Shown here piece by piece: positions 1 to 8,798 of a stretch of 64,000 nucleotides of DNA. Position numbers and translations under genes: made by a program. The notes beneath the pieces are model-generated. The model had not been told where the DNA came from and made no database searches. It was given only the letters and a program-made list of their open reading frames with translations. The first letter of the stretch is position 1. Each line of letters opens with the position of its first letter. The stretch is taken from positions 124,001 to 188,000 of the forward strand of contig NZ_FZNR01000006.1 in the NCBI RefSeq assembly GCF_900188005.1. The letters run 5' to 3'. Source of the stretch: Actinoplanes regularis. Lineage in GTDB: Bacteria; Actinomycetota; Actinomycetes; Mycobacteriales; Micromonosporaceae.

Positions 1-757
1 CGAGGCAGTTGCCGGAGTCGTTGTCGTCCAGCTCGCGGTAGGCGCCGGTGTTGCCGGAGTTGTTCGGGACGTTGAGTGACGAGGAGTAGAAGCCGTTGAG
101 CCGGCCGTAGTGCGGCTGGGCGTTGAGATCGCCGGCGAGCACCGCGGTGTGCCCGGAGTTGTTGAAGGCTTCGAGCTGGCCGAGCACGTCGGCGAGCTGA
201 TGCCCGCTGTACAGGTTGCCGTCGGCGTCCTTGGTCTGCTCGGCGGTGATGTGCGTGCCGCAGAAGTGCATCTTGGGCTGGGCGGTCGGGTTCACGCAGG
301 TGAGCGAGTGGATCTCACCGGTGGTGTCCGAGGTGAGCGTCCAGCGCTGAGCGCCGTCCAGCGGGTACCGGCTGAAGATCGCGTTGCCGAACGGGCCCTT
401 CGCGTCACCCGGGGCGCACGCTCCCTTGGGGGTGGCCGGGGTGAAGCGAGCGAAGTTTGTGCTGTCCTGCGGGTAGCCGAGCTCCCGCAGTTCGGCGATC
501 AGCGCGTTGAACTGGGTCTGACAGATTTCGTTGAAGACGGCGAAGTCCGCGTCGCGGTTGACGATGGACCGGGCGGCGACGCCGATCATGCCGTTGGTGG
601 TGCTGCCCGCGTTGATCTTCGCGCCGGCGACGTTCCACGTCCAGAAGTTGTAGGCGACGTTGACCGCCGCCGACGCCGGGCCGGCCGGAGCGGCCACGAC
701 ACCGACGGCGAGCAGCAGCGTGGCCGCGACGCGCGTGGCCCATCCCTTGGTTCGCAT
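1..757 (-). CDS. Secreted endonuclease/exonuclease/phosphatase (EEP) family protein, cut by window edge
   Basis: The frame opens at ATG 757 and stays open to the left edge, so only about 252 N-terminal residues are visible; the truncation is an artefact of the window. A Sec signal peptide occupies residues 1-31 (basic start MRTKGW, hydrophobic core, cleavage near PASA-AV). EEP-fold hallmarks follow in order: WTWNVAG (about 39), NEICQ with the metal-binding Glu (about 76), GTHIT (about 167) and GDLNAQ (about 209). The family comprises Mg-dependent phosphodiesterases such as DNase I and sphingomyelinase; which substrate this one cleaves cannot be told. The start is supported by GGGGGAG a few bases upstream. 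It points away from the galactan cluster behind it, and a second, different EEP protein lies at 51580-52878. Confidence 0.85.
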   Translation of the reverse strand, partial: MRTKGWATRVAATLLLAVGVVAAPAGPASAAVNVAYNFWTWNVAGAKINAGSTTNGMIGVAARSIVNRDADFAVFNEICQTQFNALIAELRELGYPQDSTNFARFTPATPKGACAPGDAKGPFGNAIFSRYPLDGAQRWTLTSDTTGEIHSLTCVNPTAQPKMHFCGTHITAEQTKDADGNLYSGHQLADVLGQLEAFNNSGHTAVLAGDLNAQPHYGRLNGFYSSSLNVPNNSGNTGAYRELDDNDSGNCL

Positions 758-870
758 GGAGATCTCCCCCGTAGAGTTCCGTTCGTATGGTTCGATATTC
801 AAGATCATCCAACCACACGGGACCGCCGGCCCGGCGCCCGCGACGGAGGCGACCTGCGGCGGGATGCCGG

Positions 871-3800
871 TCAGGCGACTTCGCGGAGGCGGGCGGCGAT
901 CTTCTCCGGGGTGGTGTCGCTGATCCAGGCGGCCATCGCCGACTCGACGCCGGCCAGATACTTCAGCTTGCCGGGCGCGCGCAGGACACTGAACACCTGC
1001 AGATGCAGCCGGAACAGGTCGCGGCCCAGGTGGACCGGGGCCTGGTGCACCCCGGCGATGTAGGGCAGCGGCTCCGGCCCGGGGAAGTACCGGTCGAGCC
1101 GCCCGAGCACGTCCAGGTAGATCCGGGCCAGGTCGTCGCGTTCCGGGCCGGTCAGCGCGGGCAGGTCGGCGACGTCGCGGTGCGGGGCCAGGTGCACCTC
1201 GACCGGCCAGCGCGCCGCCGCCGGCACGTAGGCGGTCCAGTGTTCGGAAGCGGTCACGATGCGGCTCCCGGCGCGCCGCTCCGCGTCCAGGACGTCGCGG
1301 AACAGGTTGCCGCCGGTCCGGTCCCGGTGCCGTTCGGCCATCTCCAGCATCCGGGCGGCCTTCGGCGGCACGAACGGGAACGCGTAGATCTGGCCGTGCG
1401 GGTGCGGCAGGGTCACCCCGATCTCCTCGCCGCGGTTCTCGAAGACGAACACGTGCTCGATGCCGGGCTGTTCACCCAGTTCGCGGGTGCGGTCGGCCCA
1501 GGCTTCGATGACGGTCCGGGCGCGGTGCGGGGTGAGGCTGCCGAACGACCCCTTCGGGGCCGAGGAGAAGCAGACCACCTCGGTACGACCACCGGCCGGC
1601 CGCACCGGCCACAGCGGATCGCCGTCGACGTGCCCGTCGAGCAGGTCGTTGCGCGGGGAGAACGACGGGAACCGGTTCTCGAAGACGACCACGTCGTAGC
1701 CGGCCTCGGCGATCTCGGTCGGGAACCCGCCCGGCACGGTCGGGGCCAGCGGGTCCTGATCGGCCGGTGGCATGAAGGTGCGGTCGTTGCGGTGTGCCGC
1801 CATCGCGATCCACTCGCCGGTCAGCTGGTCGTACCGGAGCTGGGCACCGCCCTTGAGCACCTCCTCGGCCGGCGGGAGCGGCCGGGTGTCCTCGGCCCGC
1901 CGGGCGGCGGCGCCGGAGACGTACGGCTCGGTGTCGTCGAAGTAGATGATCTCCCGGCCGTCGGCCATCCGCCGGGACGTCTTGCGCACCCGGTGTTCCG
2001 GTGCGGGCTCGGTGGTGAGACTGCGCCCGGTCACCCGGATCGCGTCGATCGCCAGCAGCTGGGAGCCGGCGGCGACGAGGCGGTCACGGGCCTCCGGGGG
2101 CAGCGAGACCCGGGAGACCGTGGCCAGCGGCAACAGGTGCAGGGTGACCCGGGCGCCGCGGCGGTGTCCGGCGTCGGTCAGGTTGACCTGCCAGCGGGAG
2201 CCGTCCCAGAAGCGGTCGGTGACGGTGACACCGTCGACCCGCAGCTCACCGGCGTCACCGGCCCAGTCGATCTCCAGCAGCGCGTCGTGTTCCGGGTCGG
2301 CGGCCCACTCCGGCAGCTCCAGGTGGAAGACGGCGGCGTGCTGGTCGAACGCCGCCCGGACCGGGGCGGACACGCGCCCGTCGTGCTTGCCGTACTCGGC
2401 CGGGACGGCGGTGGCGGCGCGCAGCTCGGTGGCGGTGACGTCCACCCGCAGCGGGGCGCGGTCCGGTGTGATCGGCAGGTCGGCGAAGGCGCGGGCGGCC
2501 GGGTCGTACACCCGTACCGAGGCGATCGAAGCGGTCTTGAGCGTCAGCCGCCCGGTGGCGTCCCACTGCAGTTCGTCGTCGCTGAGCAGGAGCCGGCGGC
2601 CGGCCTCCTCGCTGACCCAGACGGACCCGGCGGTCCCGGCCGGGAGCGTGAGGATGTCCAGGACGCCGGTTTCGGTCTCGACCCGCAGCGGCTCGAGGCC
2701 GGGGGTGAGCTCCCGGACGACCACCGAGCCCTGATCGAAAACGGCCAGCTCGGGCGGGATTCCGGCCTCGGCGAGCAGCACCAGGGTGGGCACCGCGCCG
2801 GGCAGCAGGGTGAGCGCGGAGGCGGTGGCCCAGGGCAGGCGGACGCCGCCCGCGGTCAGGTTGACCGGCCAGCGGGCCAGCGTGCCGGCCGGGATGTCCA
2901 CCGGCCGGGAGGGGAACTCCAGCTCGCCGTCGTCGAGGACGACCTTGAAGCGGGCGCCGCGGTAGGTGTCCAGCGGGAAGTGCGGCTGGTGCCAGGCGAT
3001 GAAGAGGAAGCCGCTGCGGCCGTCACTGCGCAGCGCCCAGCGCAGGGTCCGGCCGTCCTCGACACCGTTCGGGCGTACGTCGGGCAGGCTGGACGGCATC
3101 TCGGCCAGCTTCGCGCCGAAGGCGGCCAGGAAGATGTGCTGGCGGCGCAGCTCGGCGTGGCTCGGGGCGAGCGCGCCGGCCTCGCCGATCGGGGCGTGGA
3201 AGTCGTAGCCCAGGCGCGGCAGGTCGTTGGGGTAACCGGTGGCGTGTGATTCCTGCATGCCCCCTGAATCCCCCATGTCGGTGCCGACCGGATTCGTGCC
3301 GCCGGCGTACATGTAGTAGCCCTGCCAGGCCGACCCGTTGCCGATCTTGCAGTGCGCGATGGTGGCGACGTCGAGCGCGGACGGGCGCGGCCGGCGGTGG
3401 TACGCGGTGGCCATCCCTCCGGCGAGTTCACAGGTCGCGGCCGGGAAGAGCTCGGACGGGGTGCGCGGACCGCCCTTGGCCGCCTCGATGTTCTGCGCCC
3501 GCCGCACGTCGGCGCCGATACCCGGGTCGTCCCAGACGTGCGAGAAGAAGTAGTGGTCGCGGAAGTTCGGCGCCCACGGCGCGTCGGAGTCGACCCAGAA
3601 GCCGTCACCGTAGCCGCCGTAGAGCGGGAGGACCTCCTCCTCGGGCAGTTCGGCGCTGTCCCAGGCGGTGGCGGTCCAGATCGGCGCGGACATCCCGGCC
3701 GCGCGGGCCATCCGTTTGAGCGTGCGCAGGTGCTCGGGCTGGGTGTACAGCTCGTTCTCGAGCTGGATCCCGAGGACCGTGGCGAATCGGTCGCCGACCG

Positions 3801-4311
3801 CGGCCCCGATCGCGGCGAACCACTCCTCGACCAGGCGCAGGTAGCCGGGGTCGTCGGTGCGGTGCCGGACCGGGGCGTTCCGCACCCAGTCGGGGAAGCC
3901 GCCGTTGCGGCTCTCGGCGTGCACCCAGGGGCCGAGGCGCAGCACGACGTCGAGGCCGGTCTCGACGGCCAGGTCGACGAAGGCGGCCACGTCCAGGTTG
4001 CCGTCGAAGCGGTACTCGCCGGGGGCCGGCGAGTGGTGCAGCCAGAAGAGGTAGCTGGCCACCACGGTGACGCCGCCCGCCTTCATCTGCCGCAGGCGCT
4101 CCGCCCAGCGGTGCCGGGGCACCCGGCTGTAGTGCAGCTCGCCGGAGACCGGGATGACCGGCGCGCCGTCCTTGATCAGGTACCGGTTGGTCAGGGACAC
4201 GCCCGGCCGGACGTCCTCGTCGTTGCTCATCCGCGGCCGGGTCAGCGGTGTCGCCCACCCGGTGTGGCGAACGGAGAGCGGCTCGGGCCACGTCAATGGG
4301 TCAGTGGGCAC
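871..4311 (-). CDS. GH35 beta-galactosidase fused to galactose-1-phosphate uridylyltransferase (GalT)
   Basis: A single uninterrupted frame of 1,146 residues. Residues about 40-760 are a glycoside hydrolase family 35 beta-galactosidase: SGELHYSRVPRHRW near the start, acid/base Glu in GIQLENEL (about 181-188), nucleophile Glu in CELAGG (about 292). From about residue 772 (VRKTSRRMADGREIIYFDD) it becomes a full-length GalT with the catalytic HPHGQIYAFPF (about 967). GalT converts galactose-1-phosphate and UDP-glucose to UDP-galactose and glucose-1-phosphate in the Leloir pathway. The GTG start at 4311 is chosen for AGGAGGGG a few bases upstream; the frame continues upstream but only through operator DNA. 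No signal peptide is seen, so it should act on imported galactosides. The junction has no stop, although an internal GTG there could restart translation. It is divergent from the sugar importer, with a LacI-type operator 25 bp upstream. No galactokinase or GalE is in the window. Confidence 0.9.
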   Translation of the reverse strand: MPTDPLTWPEPLSVRHTGWATPLTRPRMSNDEDVRPGVSLTNRYLIKDGAPVIPVSGELHYSRVPRHRWAERLRQMKAGGVTVVASYLFWLHHSPAPGEYRFDGNLDVAAFVDLAVETGLDVVLRLGPWVHAESRNGGFPDWVRNAPVRHRTDDPGYLRLVEEWFAAIGAAVGDRFATVLGIQLENELYTQPEHLRTLKRMARAAGMSAPIWTATAWDSAELPEEEVLPLYGGYGDGFWVDSDAPWAPNFRDHYFFSHVWDDPGIGADVRRAQNIEAAKGGPRTPSELFPAATCELAGGMATAYHRRPRPSALDVATIAHCKIGNGSAWQGYYMYAGGTNPVGTDMGDSGGMQESHATGYPNDLPRLGYDFHAPIGEAGALAPSHAELRRQHIFLAAFGAKLAEMPSSLPDVRPNGVEDGRTLRWALRSDGRSGFLFIAWHQPHFPLDTYRGARFKVVLDDGELEFPSRPVDIPAGTLARWPVNLTAGGVRLPWATASALTLLPGAVPTLVLLAEAGIPPELAVFDQGSVVVRELTPGLEPLRVETETGVLDILTLPAGTAGSVWVSEEAGRRLLLSDDELQWDATGRLTLKTASIASVRVYDPAARAFADLPITPDRAPLRVDVTATELRAATAVPAEYGKHDGRVSAPVRAAFDQHAAVFHLELPEWAADPEHDALLEIDWAGDAGELRVDGVTVTDRFWDGSRWQVNLTDAGHRRGARVTLHLLPLATVSRVSLPPEARDRLVAAGSQLLAIDAIRVTGRSLTTEPAPEHRVRKTSRRMADGREIIYFDDTEPYVSGAAARRAEDTRPLPPAEEVLKGGAQLRYDQLTGEWIAMAAHRNDRTFMPPADQDPLAPTVPGGFPTEIAEAGYDVVVFENRFPSFSPRNDLLDGHVDGDPLWPVRPAGGRTEVVCFSSAPKGSFGSLTPHRARTVIEAWADRTRELGEQPGIEHVFVFENRGEEIGVTLPHPHGQIYAFPFVPPKAARMLEMAERHRDRTGGNLFRDVLDAERRAGSRIVTASEHWTAYVPAAARWPVEVHLAPHRDVADLPALTGPERDDLARIYLDVLGRLDRYFPGPEPLPYIAGVHQAPVHLGRDLFRLHLQVFSVLRAPGKLKYLAGVESAMAAWISDTTPEKIAARLREVA

Positions 4312-4335
4312 GAGAACCCCTCCTCTGGCATTTGG

Positions 4336-4351
4336 CTGTAACCGGTCACAG
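4336..4351. promoter_or_regulatory. LacI-type operator O1 (galactan regulon)
   Basis: CTGTAACCGGTCACAG, a near-palindrome (CTGTRACCGG/CCGGTYACAG) 25 bp upstream of the GH35-GalT GTG start. An identical copy lies at 4426-4441. The central CG and hyphenated symmetry are typical for LacI/GalR-family repressors, and such a repressor is encoded at 7691. Binding by that repressor is inferred. Confidence 0.75.
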
Positions 4352-4400
4352 CCCGGCGAGCCCGAACGATACACAGGCGTAACGGGGAGGAAGCAAGGGC

Positions 4401-4430
4401 TTGACACATCGCCGTAACAGCAGCACTGTA
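4401..4430 (+). promoter_or_regulatory. Probable promoter of the sugar importer operon
   Basis: A consensus -35 hexamer TTGACA at 4401-4406 is followed 17-18 bp later by a weak -10 (CACTGT/ACTGTA) that overlaps operator O2. Repressor binding at O2 would block this promoter directly. The -10 assignment is uncertain. Confidence 0.5.
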
Positions 4431-4441
4431 ACCGGTCACAG
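4426..4441. promoter_or_regulatory. LacI-type operator O2 (galactan regulon)
   Basis: Identical 16-bp copy of O1 (CTGTAACCGGTCACAG), centred 90 bp from it, in the divergent region between the GH35-GalT gene and the sugar-binding protein gene at 4510. Two identical operators about 90 bp apart could allow looping by a tetrameric repressor. Confidence 0.75.
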
Positions 4442-4509
4442 GCACCGACCTGACTCTGAGCCCGATCCCCCGCCTTCTCTTCCCGATCAAATGCGATCAA
4501 GGAGAATCG

Positions 4510-5820
4510 ATGTATAAAAAGCTCGCCCCTGTGCTGGCGACCCTCACCGCCGCCGCGCTCTTCACCTCAGCGTGCAGCAGTTCCGGCGACAAATCCGACG
4601 ATGCCGCCACCAGCACCGAGAAGGTCGCGCTGACCTACTGGAGCTGGGCGCCGAACATGGACAAGGTCGTCGAGGGCTGGAACTCCACGCACCCGAACAT
4701 CCAGGTCACGGTCAACAAGCAGGACGGCGGCGACCCGGCCGTCACCAAGCTGCTGACCGCGATCAAGGCCGGCTCCGGCGCCCCCGACGTGATGCAGGCC
4801 GAGTACCAGAAGATCCCGACCCTGGTCTCCGCCGACGCCCTGGCCGACATCGGCAAGGAGGCCGGCTCGCTCAAGGACAAGTTCCCGGCCGCCGCCTGGA
4901 ACGCCGTGACCCTGGGCTCCGAGGCCGTCTACGGCGTCCCGCAGGACTCCGGCCCGCTGATGTTCTTCTACCGCTCGGACATCTTCGAGAAGAACAAGCT
5001 GCAGGCCCCGAAGACCTGGGACGACTACGCCGCCGCGGCCGCGACGATCCACAAGGCGAACCCGAAGCAGTACCTCGGCACGTTCTCGGCGAGCGACGCG
5101 GGCCTGTTCGCCGGTCTCGCCCAGCAGGCCGGGGCGTCCTGGTGGGGCGTGAACGGCGACTCGTGGACCGTCAACATCAACGACGCCGCGACCCAGAAGG
5201 TCGCCGGGTACTGGGGCGGCCTGGTCGAGAAGGGCGTCATCGACAACAAGCCGATGTACACCCCGGAGTGGAACGCCGCGCTCAACGACGGCACGCAGGT
5301 CGGCTGGGTCTCCGCGGTCTGGGCGCCGGGCGTGCTCGAGGGCAGCGCCAAGGACACCAAGGGCAAGTGGAAGGCCGCCGCGATGCCGCAGTGGGACGCC
5401 GCCGGCCCGGCGACCGGTAACTGGGGCGGCTCGGCGACCAGCGTCACCTCGCAGAGCAAGCACCCGAAGCAGGCCGCCGAGTTCGTCGCGTGGCTCAACA
5501 GCGACCCGGCGGCCCTCAAGCTGCTGGCCGGCACCGCGAACGTCTACCCGGCCGCGAACGACGCCACCAGCGTGCTGACCACGCCGCCCGCGTTCTTCGC
5601 CGACCAGGCCGACTTCTACACCATCGCCGCGGAGGCCGCGAAGGTCACCAAGCCGTTCACCTACGGCCCGAACGTGAACGTCGCGTACAGCGCGTTCAAC
5701 GACGCCTTCGGCAAGGCCGCCGAGTCGAAGAAGGCCGCCGCCTTCACCGAGTCGCTCGTGACCATGCAGAAGGCGACCGTGGACGACATGAAGAACAGCG
5801 GTTTCACCGTCGCCGGATGA
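4510..5820 (+). CDS. Extracellular sugar-binding lipoprotein of an ABC importer (family 1)
   Basis: 436 residues with a lipoprotein signal: MYKKLAPVLATLTAAALF then lipobox TSAC at about residue 22, followed by a Ser/Asp-rich linker. The mature part is a family-1 solute-binding protein (LTYWSWAPNMDKVVEGWN near the N-terminus, PQDSGPLMFFYRSDIFEKN about 140). It is expected to capture galacto-oligosaccharides outside the cell, judging from the galactanases and beta-galactosidase around it; this resembles GanS of the Bacillus gan operon in role. AAGGAG precedes the ATG. It heads an operon with the two permeases and probably the LacI gene. No cognate ATPase is encoded nearby. Confidence 0.92.
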   Translation: MYKKLAPVLATLTAAALFTSACSSSGDKSDDAATSTEKVALTYWSWAPNMDKVVEGWNSTHPNIQVTVNKQDGGDPAVTKLLTAIKAGSGAPDVMQAEYQKIPTLVSADALADIGKEAGSLKDKFPAAAWNAVTLGSEAVYGVPQDSGPLMFFYRSDIFEKNKLQAPKTWDDYAAAAATIHKANPKQYLGTFSASDAGLFAGLAQQAGASWWGVNGDSWTVNINDAATQKVAGYWGGLVEKGVIDNKPMYTPEWNAALNDGTQVGWVSAVWAPGVLEGSAKDTKGKWKAAAMPQWDAAGPATGNWGGSATSVTSQSKHPKQAAEFVAWLNSDPAALKLLAGTANVYPAANDATSVLTTPPAFFADQADFYTIAAEAAKVTKPFTYGPNVNVAYSAFNDAFGKAAESKKAAAFTESLVTMQKATVDDMKNSGFTVAG

Positions 5821-5883
5821 CCTGCACCGGGCGGGACGCCGTCTCCAGCGTCTCGCCCGGTCCCTCCCAGGAAGGTTTCGGCG

Positions 5884-6852
5884 ATGACGCTGACCACCAC
5901 CAGACCCAGTTCCACCGCCGCGCCGGTCGCTCGAAAGCCCGCGCCGTCCCGGCGCGCCCGCGTCCCGTACGCCTTCCTCGCCCCCGGTCTGCTGCTCTTC
6001 ACGCTCTTCCTGGCCGCGCCGATCGTCTACGCCGGCTACCTGAGCCTGCGCAAGGTGAAGGTCAGCGGCCTCGGCCTGGGCTCCAAGTCCCGCACCGAGG
6101 TGTGGGCCGGGCTGAGCAACTACACCCGGTCGATGACCGACCCGGAGTGGCTGCCCAGCGTCTACCGGATCCTGGGCTACGGCCTGGTCGTCGTCCCGGC
6201 CATGCTCGGCCTGGCGCTGCTGATGGCCCTGCTGCTGGACGCCGGGCGCACCCGGCCCGGGTTCAGCGGCTTCGCCCGGATCTCGATCTTCCTGCCGTAC
6301 GCGGTGCCGGCCGTGGTCGCCTCGCTGCTCTGGGGCTTCCTCTACCTGCCCCGGGTCAGCCCGTTCGTCTACACCCTGGACAAGCTCGGGATCCACGCGC
6401 CCGAACTGCTCTCCTCGTCCTGGGTGCTGTACGCGGTGGCGAACGTCGCGGTCTGGGGCGGCACCGGTTTCAACATGATCGTCCTCTACACCGCGCTGCG
6501 AGCCGTGCCGACCAGCCTGTACGAGTCGGCCCGGATCGACGGCGCCTCCGAACTGGCGATCGCGTGGCGCATCAAGATCCCGATCGTGCTGCCGTCACTG
6601 ATCATGACGTTCGTCTTCTCGATGATCGCGACGCTGCAGGTCTTCGCCGAACCGATGACGCTCAAGCCGCTGAGCAACACGATCTCGTTCACCTGGACGC
6701 CCCTGATGAAGGTCTACCGGGACGCGTTCGTCCGCAACGACATCTACGCCGCGGCCGCAACCTCGGTGGTCATCGCGGTGGCCACGTTCGTCCTGTCCTT
6801 CGGCTTCCTCAAGCTCGTCGGCCGTCGCGCGTTCAACCAGGAAGAGTCATGA
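5884..6852 (+). CDS. ABC sugar permease, MalF/UgpA type
   Basis: 322 residues, six predicted membrane segments after a basic N-terminal tail (first one around AFLAPGLLLFTLFLAAPIVY, residues 35-55). The EAA loop that contacts the ATPase is visible as ESARIDGASELAIAWRIKIP (about 217-236). It forms the heterodimeric channel with the next gene, whose ATG overlaps its stop (ATGA at 6849-6852). AGGAAGG lies upstream of ATG 5884. The 63-bp gap after the binding-protein gene is too short for an independent promoter to be obvious. Confidence 0.92.
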   Translation: MTLTTTRPSSTAAPVARKPAPSRRARVPYAFLAPGLLLFTLFLAAPIVYAGYLSLRKVKVSGLGLGSKSRTEVWAGLSNYTRSMTDPEWLPSVYRILGYGLVVVPAMLGLALLMALLLDAGRTRPGFSGFARISIFLPYAVPAVVASLLWGFLYLPRVSPFVYTLDKLGIHAPELLSSSWVLYAVANVAVWGGTGFNMIVLYTALRAVPTSLYESARIDGASELAIAWRIKIPIVLPSLIMTFVFSMIATLQVFAEPMTLKPLSNTISFTWTPLMKVYRDAFVRNDIYAAAATSVVIAVATFVLSFGFLKLVGRRAFNQEES

Positions 6853-7676
6853 GAACCAGCAAGACCGCTACGACACTGCTGCTGCTGGGCGCGGCGTACT
6901 GCCTGTTCCCGGTGATCTGGGTGCTGATCGCGTCGAGCAAGAGCAGCGGCGAGCTCTTCTCCACGTTCACCCTCGCCCCGAGCACCCACCTGTTCGACAA
7001 CCTCGCCGACCTGAGCGGCTACCGGGACGGCCTGTACTGGCGCTGGATGGCGAACACCGCGCTCTACGCCGGTGTCGGCGCGGCCGTCTCCACGTTCATC
7101 TCCGCGATGAGCGGGTACGCCCTGGCCAAGTTCGAATTCCCCGGCAAGGGCTTCGTCTTCAACGTGATCCTGGCCGGCGTCCTGGTGCCCGGCGTCATCC
7201 TGGCCATCCCGCAGTACCTGCTGCTGGCGAAGGTCGGGCTGACCAACACCTACTGGGCGGTGCTGCTGCCCAGCTTCATCAGCCCGTACGGCATCTACCT
7301 GGCCCGGATCTTCGCCGCGGCCGCGGTGCCCGGCGAGATCCTGGAGGCGTCCCGGATCGACGGGGCGGGCGACTGGCGGACCTTCGCCCGGGTGGTCCTG
7401 CCGATGATGCGCACCGGCCTGGTCACGGTGTTCCTGTTCCAGTTCGTGGCGATCTGGAACAACTTCATGCTGCCGTACATCATGCTCGGCAACGACAAGC
7501 TCTACCCGCTGACGGTGGGCCTCAACGGCCTGCTCAACCAGGGCGCGAGCCAGCCGTCGATGTACACGGCGGTGGTGACCGGCGCGCTGGTGTCGATCAT
7601 CCCGCTGATCGCCCTCTTCCTCACGCTCCAGCGGTACTGGCAGGTCGACCTGGCCGCCGGTGGCGTCAAGGCGTAG
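6849..7676 (+). CDS. ABC sugar permease, MalG type
   Basis: 275 residues, six membrane segments; EAA loop EASRIDGAGDWRTFARVVLP in the last third. It partners the MalF-type permease and overlaps it by ATGA, a sign of translational coupling. As in many actinobacterial oligosaccharide importers, the operon lacks an ATPase gene, so a shared MsiK-type ATPase encoded elsewhere is the likely energiser (inference from Streptomyces practice). Confidence 0.92.
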   Translation: MRTSKTATTLLLLGAAYCLFPVIWVLIASSKSSGELFSTFTLAPSTHLFDNLADLSGYRDGLYWRWMANTALYAGVGAAVSTFISAMSGYALAKFEFPGKGFVFNVILAGVLVPGVILAIPQYLLLAKVGLTNTYWAVLLPSFISPYGIYLARIFAAAAVPGEILEASRIDGAGDWRTFARVVLPMMRTGLVTVFLFQFVAIWNNFMLPYIMLGNDKLYPLTVGLNGLLNQGASQPSMYTAVVTGALVSIIPLIALFLTLQRYWQVDLAAGGVKA

Positions 7677-7690
7677 GGGCGGTGGAGACT

Positions 7691-8719
7691 ATGATCCCGA
7701 ACGTGTCGCGCAAACGCCCCACCATCCGCGATGTCGCTCGCGAGGCCGGGGTGTCGTATGCAACCGTCTCGCGGGTTCTCAACGGGCGCGACTGGGTGAG
7801 CCCGGAGGCCGTGCGCGCGGTCCAGGACGCCATCTCCCGGACCGGCTACACCACCAACCAGCACGCCCGGTCCCTGGCGACCGGGCGCTCCGGCTCGATC
7901 GCGTTCCTGCTCACCGAGCCGCAGCACCTGCTCTTCGAGGACCCGAACTTCTCGGTGCTGCTGCGCGGTGTCGCTCAGGCGCTCTCCGACCGGCAGCTGA
8001 CCCTGATCCTGATGATCGCCTCCACCCCCGAGGAACGCAGCCGGACGATCGCGTACCTCAACGGCGGCCACGTCGACGGGGTGCTGCTGGTCTCCCCGCA
8101 CTCCGGTGACCCGCTGCTGAAGCAGCTGGTGCAGGCGCAGGTCCCGATCGTGGCGTGCGGGCAGGTGCTCGGCTTCGAGGCCGCGATCAGCTCGGTGTCG
8201 GCCGACGACCTGGGCGGTGGCCGGAGCGCGGTGGAGCATCTGCTGGCCGCGGGCTGCCGGCGGATCGCCACGATCACCGGGCCGCAGGACACCTTCGGTG
8301 GGGTGTTCCGGCTGCGCGGCTACACCGACGCGCTCACCACCCACGGCCTCGCGGTCGATCCCGCGTACGTCGTGCACGGCGACTGGAGCCGGGAGAGCGG
8401 CGCGGCCGGGATGCGTACGCTGCTGGAACGGGTCCCGGACGTGGACGGCGTCTTCGCGGCCTCGGACGCGATGGCCGCCGCCACCCTGCCGGTGCTGCGC
8501 GAGGCCGGCCGGGAGGTGCCGGGTGACGTGCGGGTCGTCGGCTTCGACGACTCGGGTCTCGCGGCCACCACCGATCCACCGCTCACCACGGTGCGGCATC
8601 CGCTGGAACGCATCAGCGAGGAGATGGTCCGGCTCCTCGTGGACGTGATCAACGGCCGTACGCCGCTCTCCATCACCGTTCCCACCAGCCTCGTCCTGCG
8701 GGCCTCCTCCCCCGCCTGA
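7691..8719 (+). CDS. LacI/GalR-family repressor of the galactan regulon
   Basis: 342 residues. N-terminal helix-turn-helix TIRDVAREAG and TVSRVLNG (residues 8-30), then the periplasmic-binding-protein-like sugar-sensing core with the usual GFDDSG motif near the C-terminus. ATG 7691 is preferred over GTG 7682 because GGTGGAG precedes it at good spacing. It lies 14 bp after the permease, so it is probably part of the importer operon. The likely targets are the two identical operators at 4336 and 4426; no matching copy is seen before the GH53 genes. The inducer is presumably galactose or a galacto-oligosaccharide. Confidence 0.9.
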   Translation: MIPNVSRKRPTIRDVAREAGVSYATVSRVLNGRDWVSPEAVRAVQDAISRTGYTTNQHARSLATGRSGSIAFLLTEPQHLLFEDPNFSVLLRGVAQALSDRQLTLILMIASTPEERSRTIAYLNGGHVDGVLLVSPHSGDPLLKQLVQAQVPIVACGQVLGFEAAISSVSADDLGGGRSAVEHLLAAGCRRIATITGPQDTFGGVFRLRGYTDALTTHGLAVDPAYVVHGDWSRESGAAGMRTLLERVPDVDGVFAASDAMAAATLPVLREAGREVPGDVRVVGFDDSGLAATTDPPLTTVRHPLERISEEMVRLLVDVINGRTPLSITVPTSLVLRASSPA

Positions 8720-8766
8720 TCCTGATCGGCCCCTTCCTGGGGCGATTTCACCGTGCAACGTCCCTT

Positions 8767-8776
8767 TTGTCGACAA
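8767..8776. promoter_or_regulatory. Short perfect palindrome before the first GH53 gene
   Basis: TTGTCGACAA, a 10-bp palindrome 22 bp upstream of the galactanase ATG at 8799. It does not match the 4336/4426 operators. It could be a site for another regulator or chance. Confidence 0.25.
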
Positions 8777-8798
8777 TGGACTGTCTTCAAGGAGCGTC

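Noticed and set aside
787..3249. Long plus-strand frame opposite GH35-GalT
   Set aside because: Low-complexity translation with no motif; the opposite strand encodes two recognisable enzymes.
4312..4500. N-terminal extension of the GH35-GalT frame to ATG 4500
   Set aside because: It would translate both operators and the promoter of the divergent gene; GTG 4311 has a strong ribosome site.
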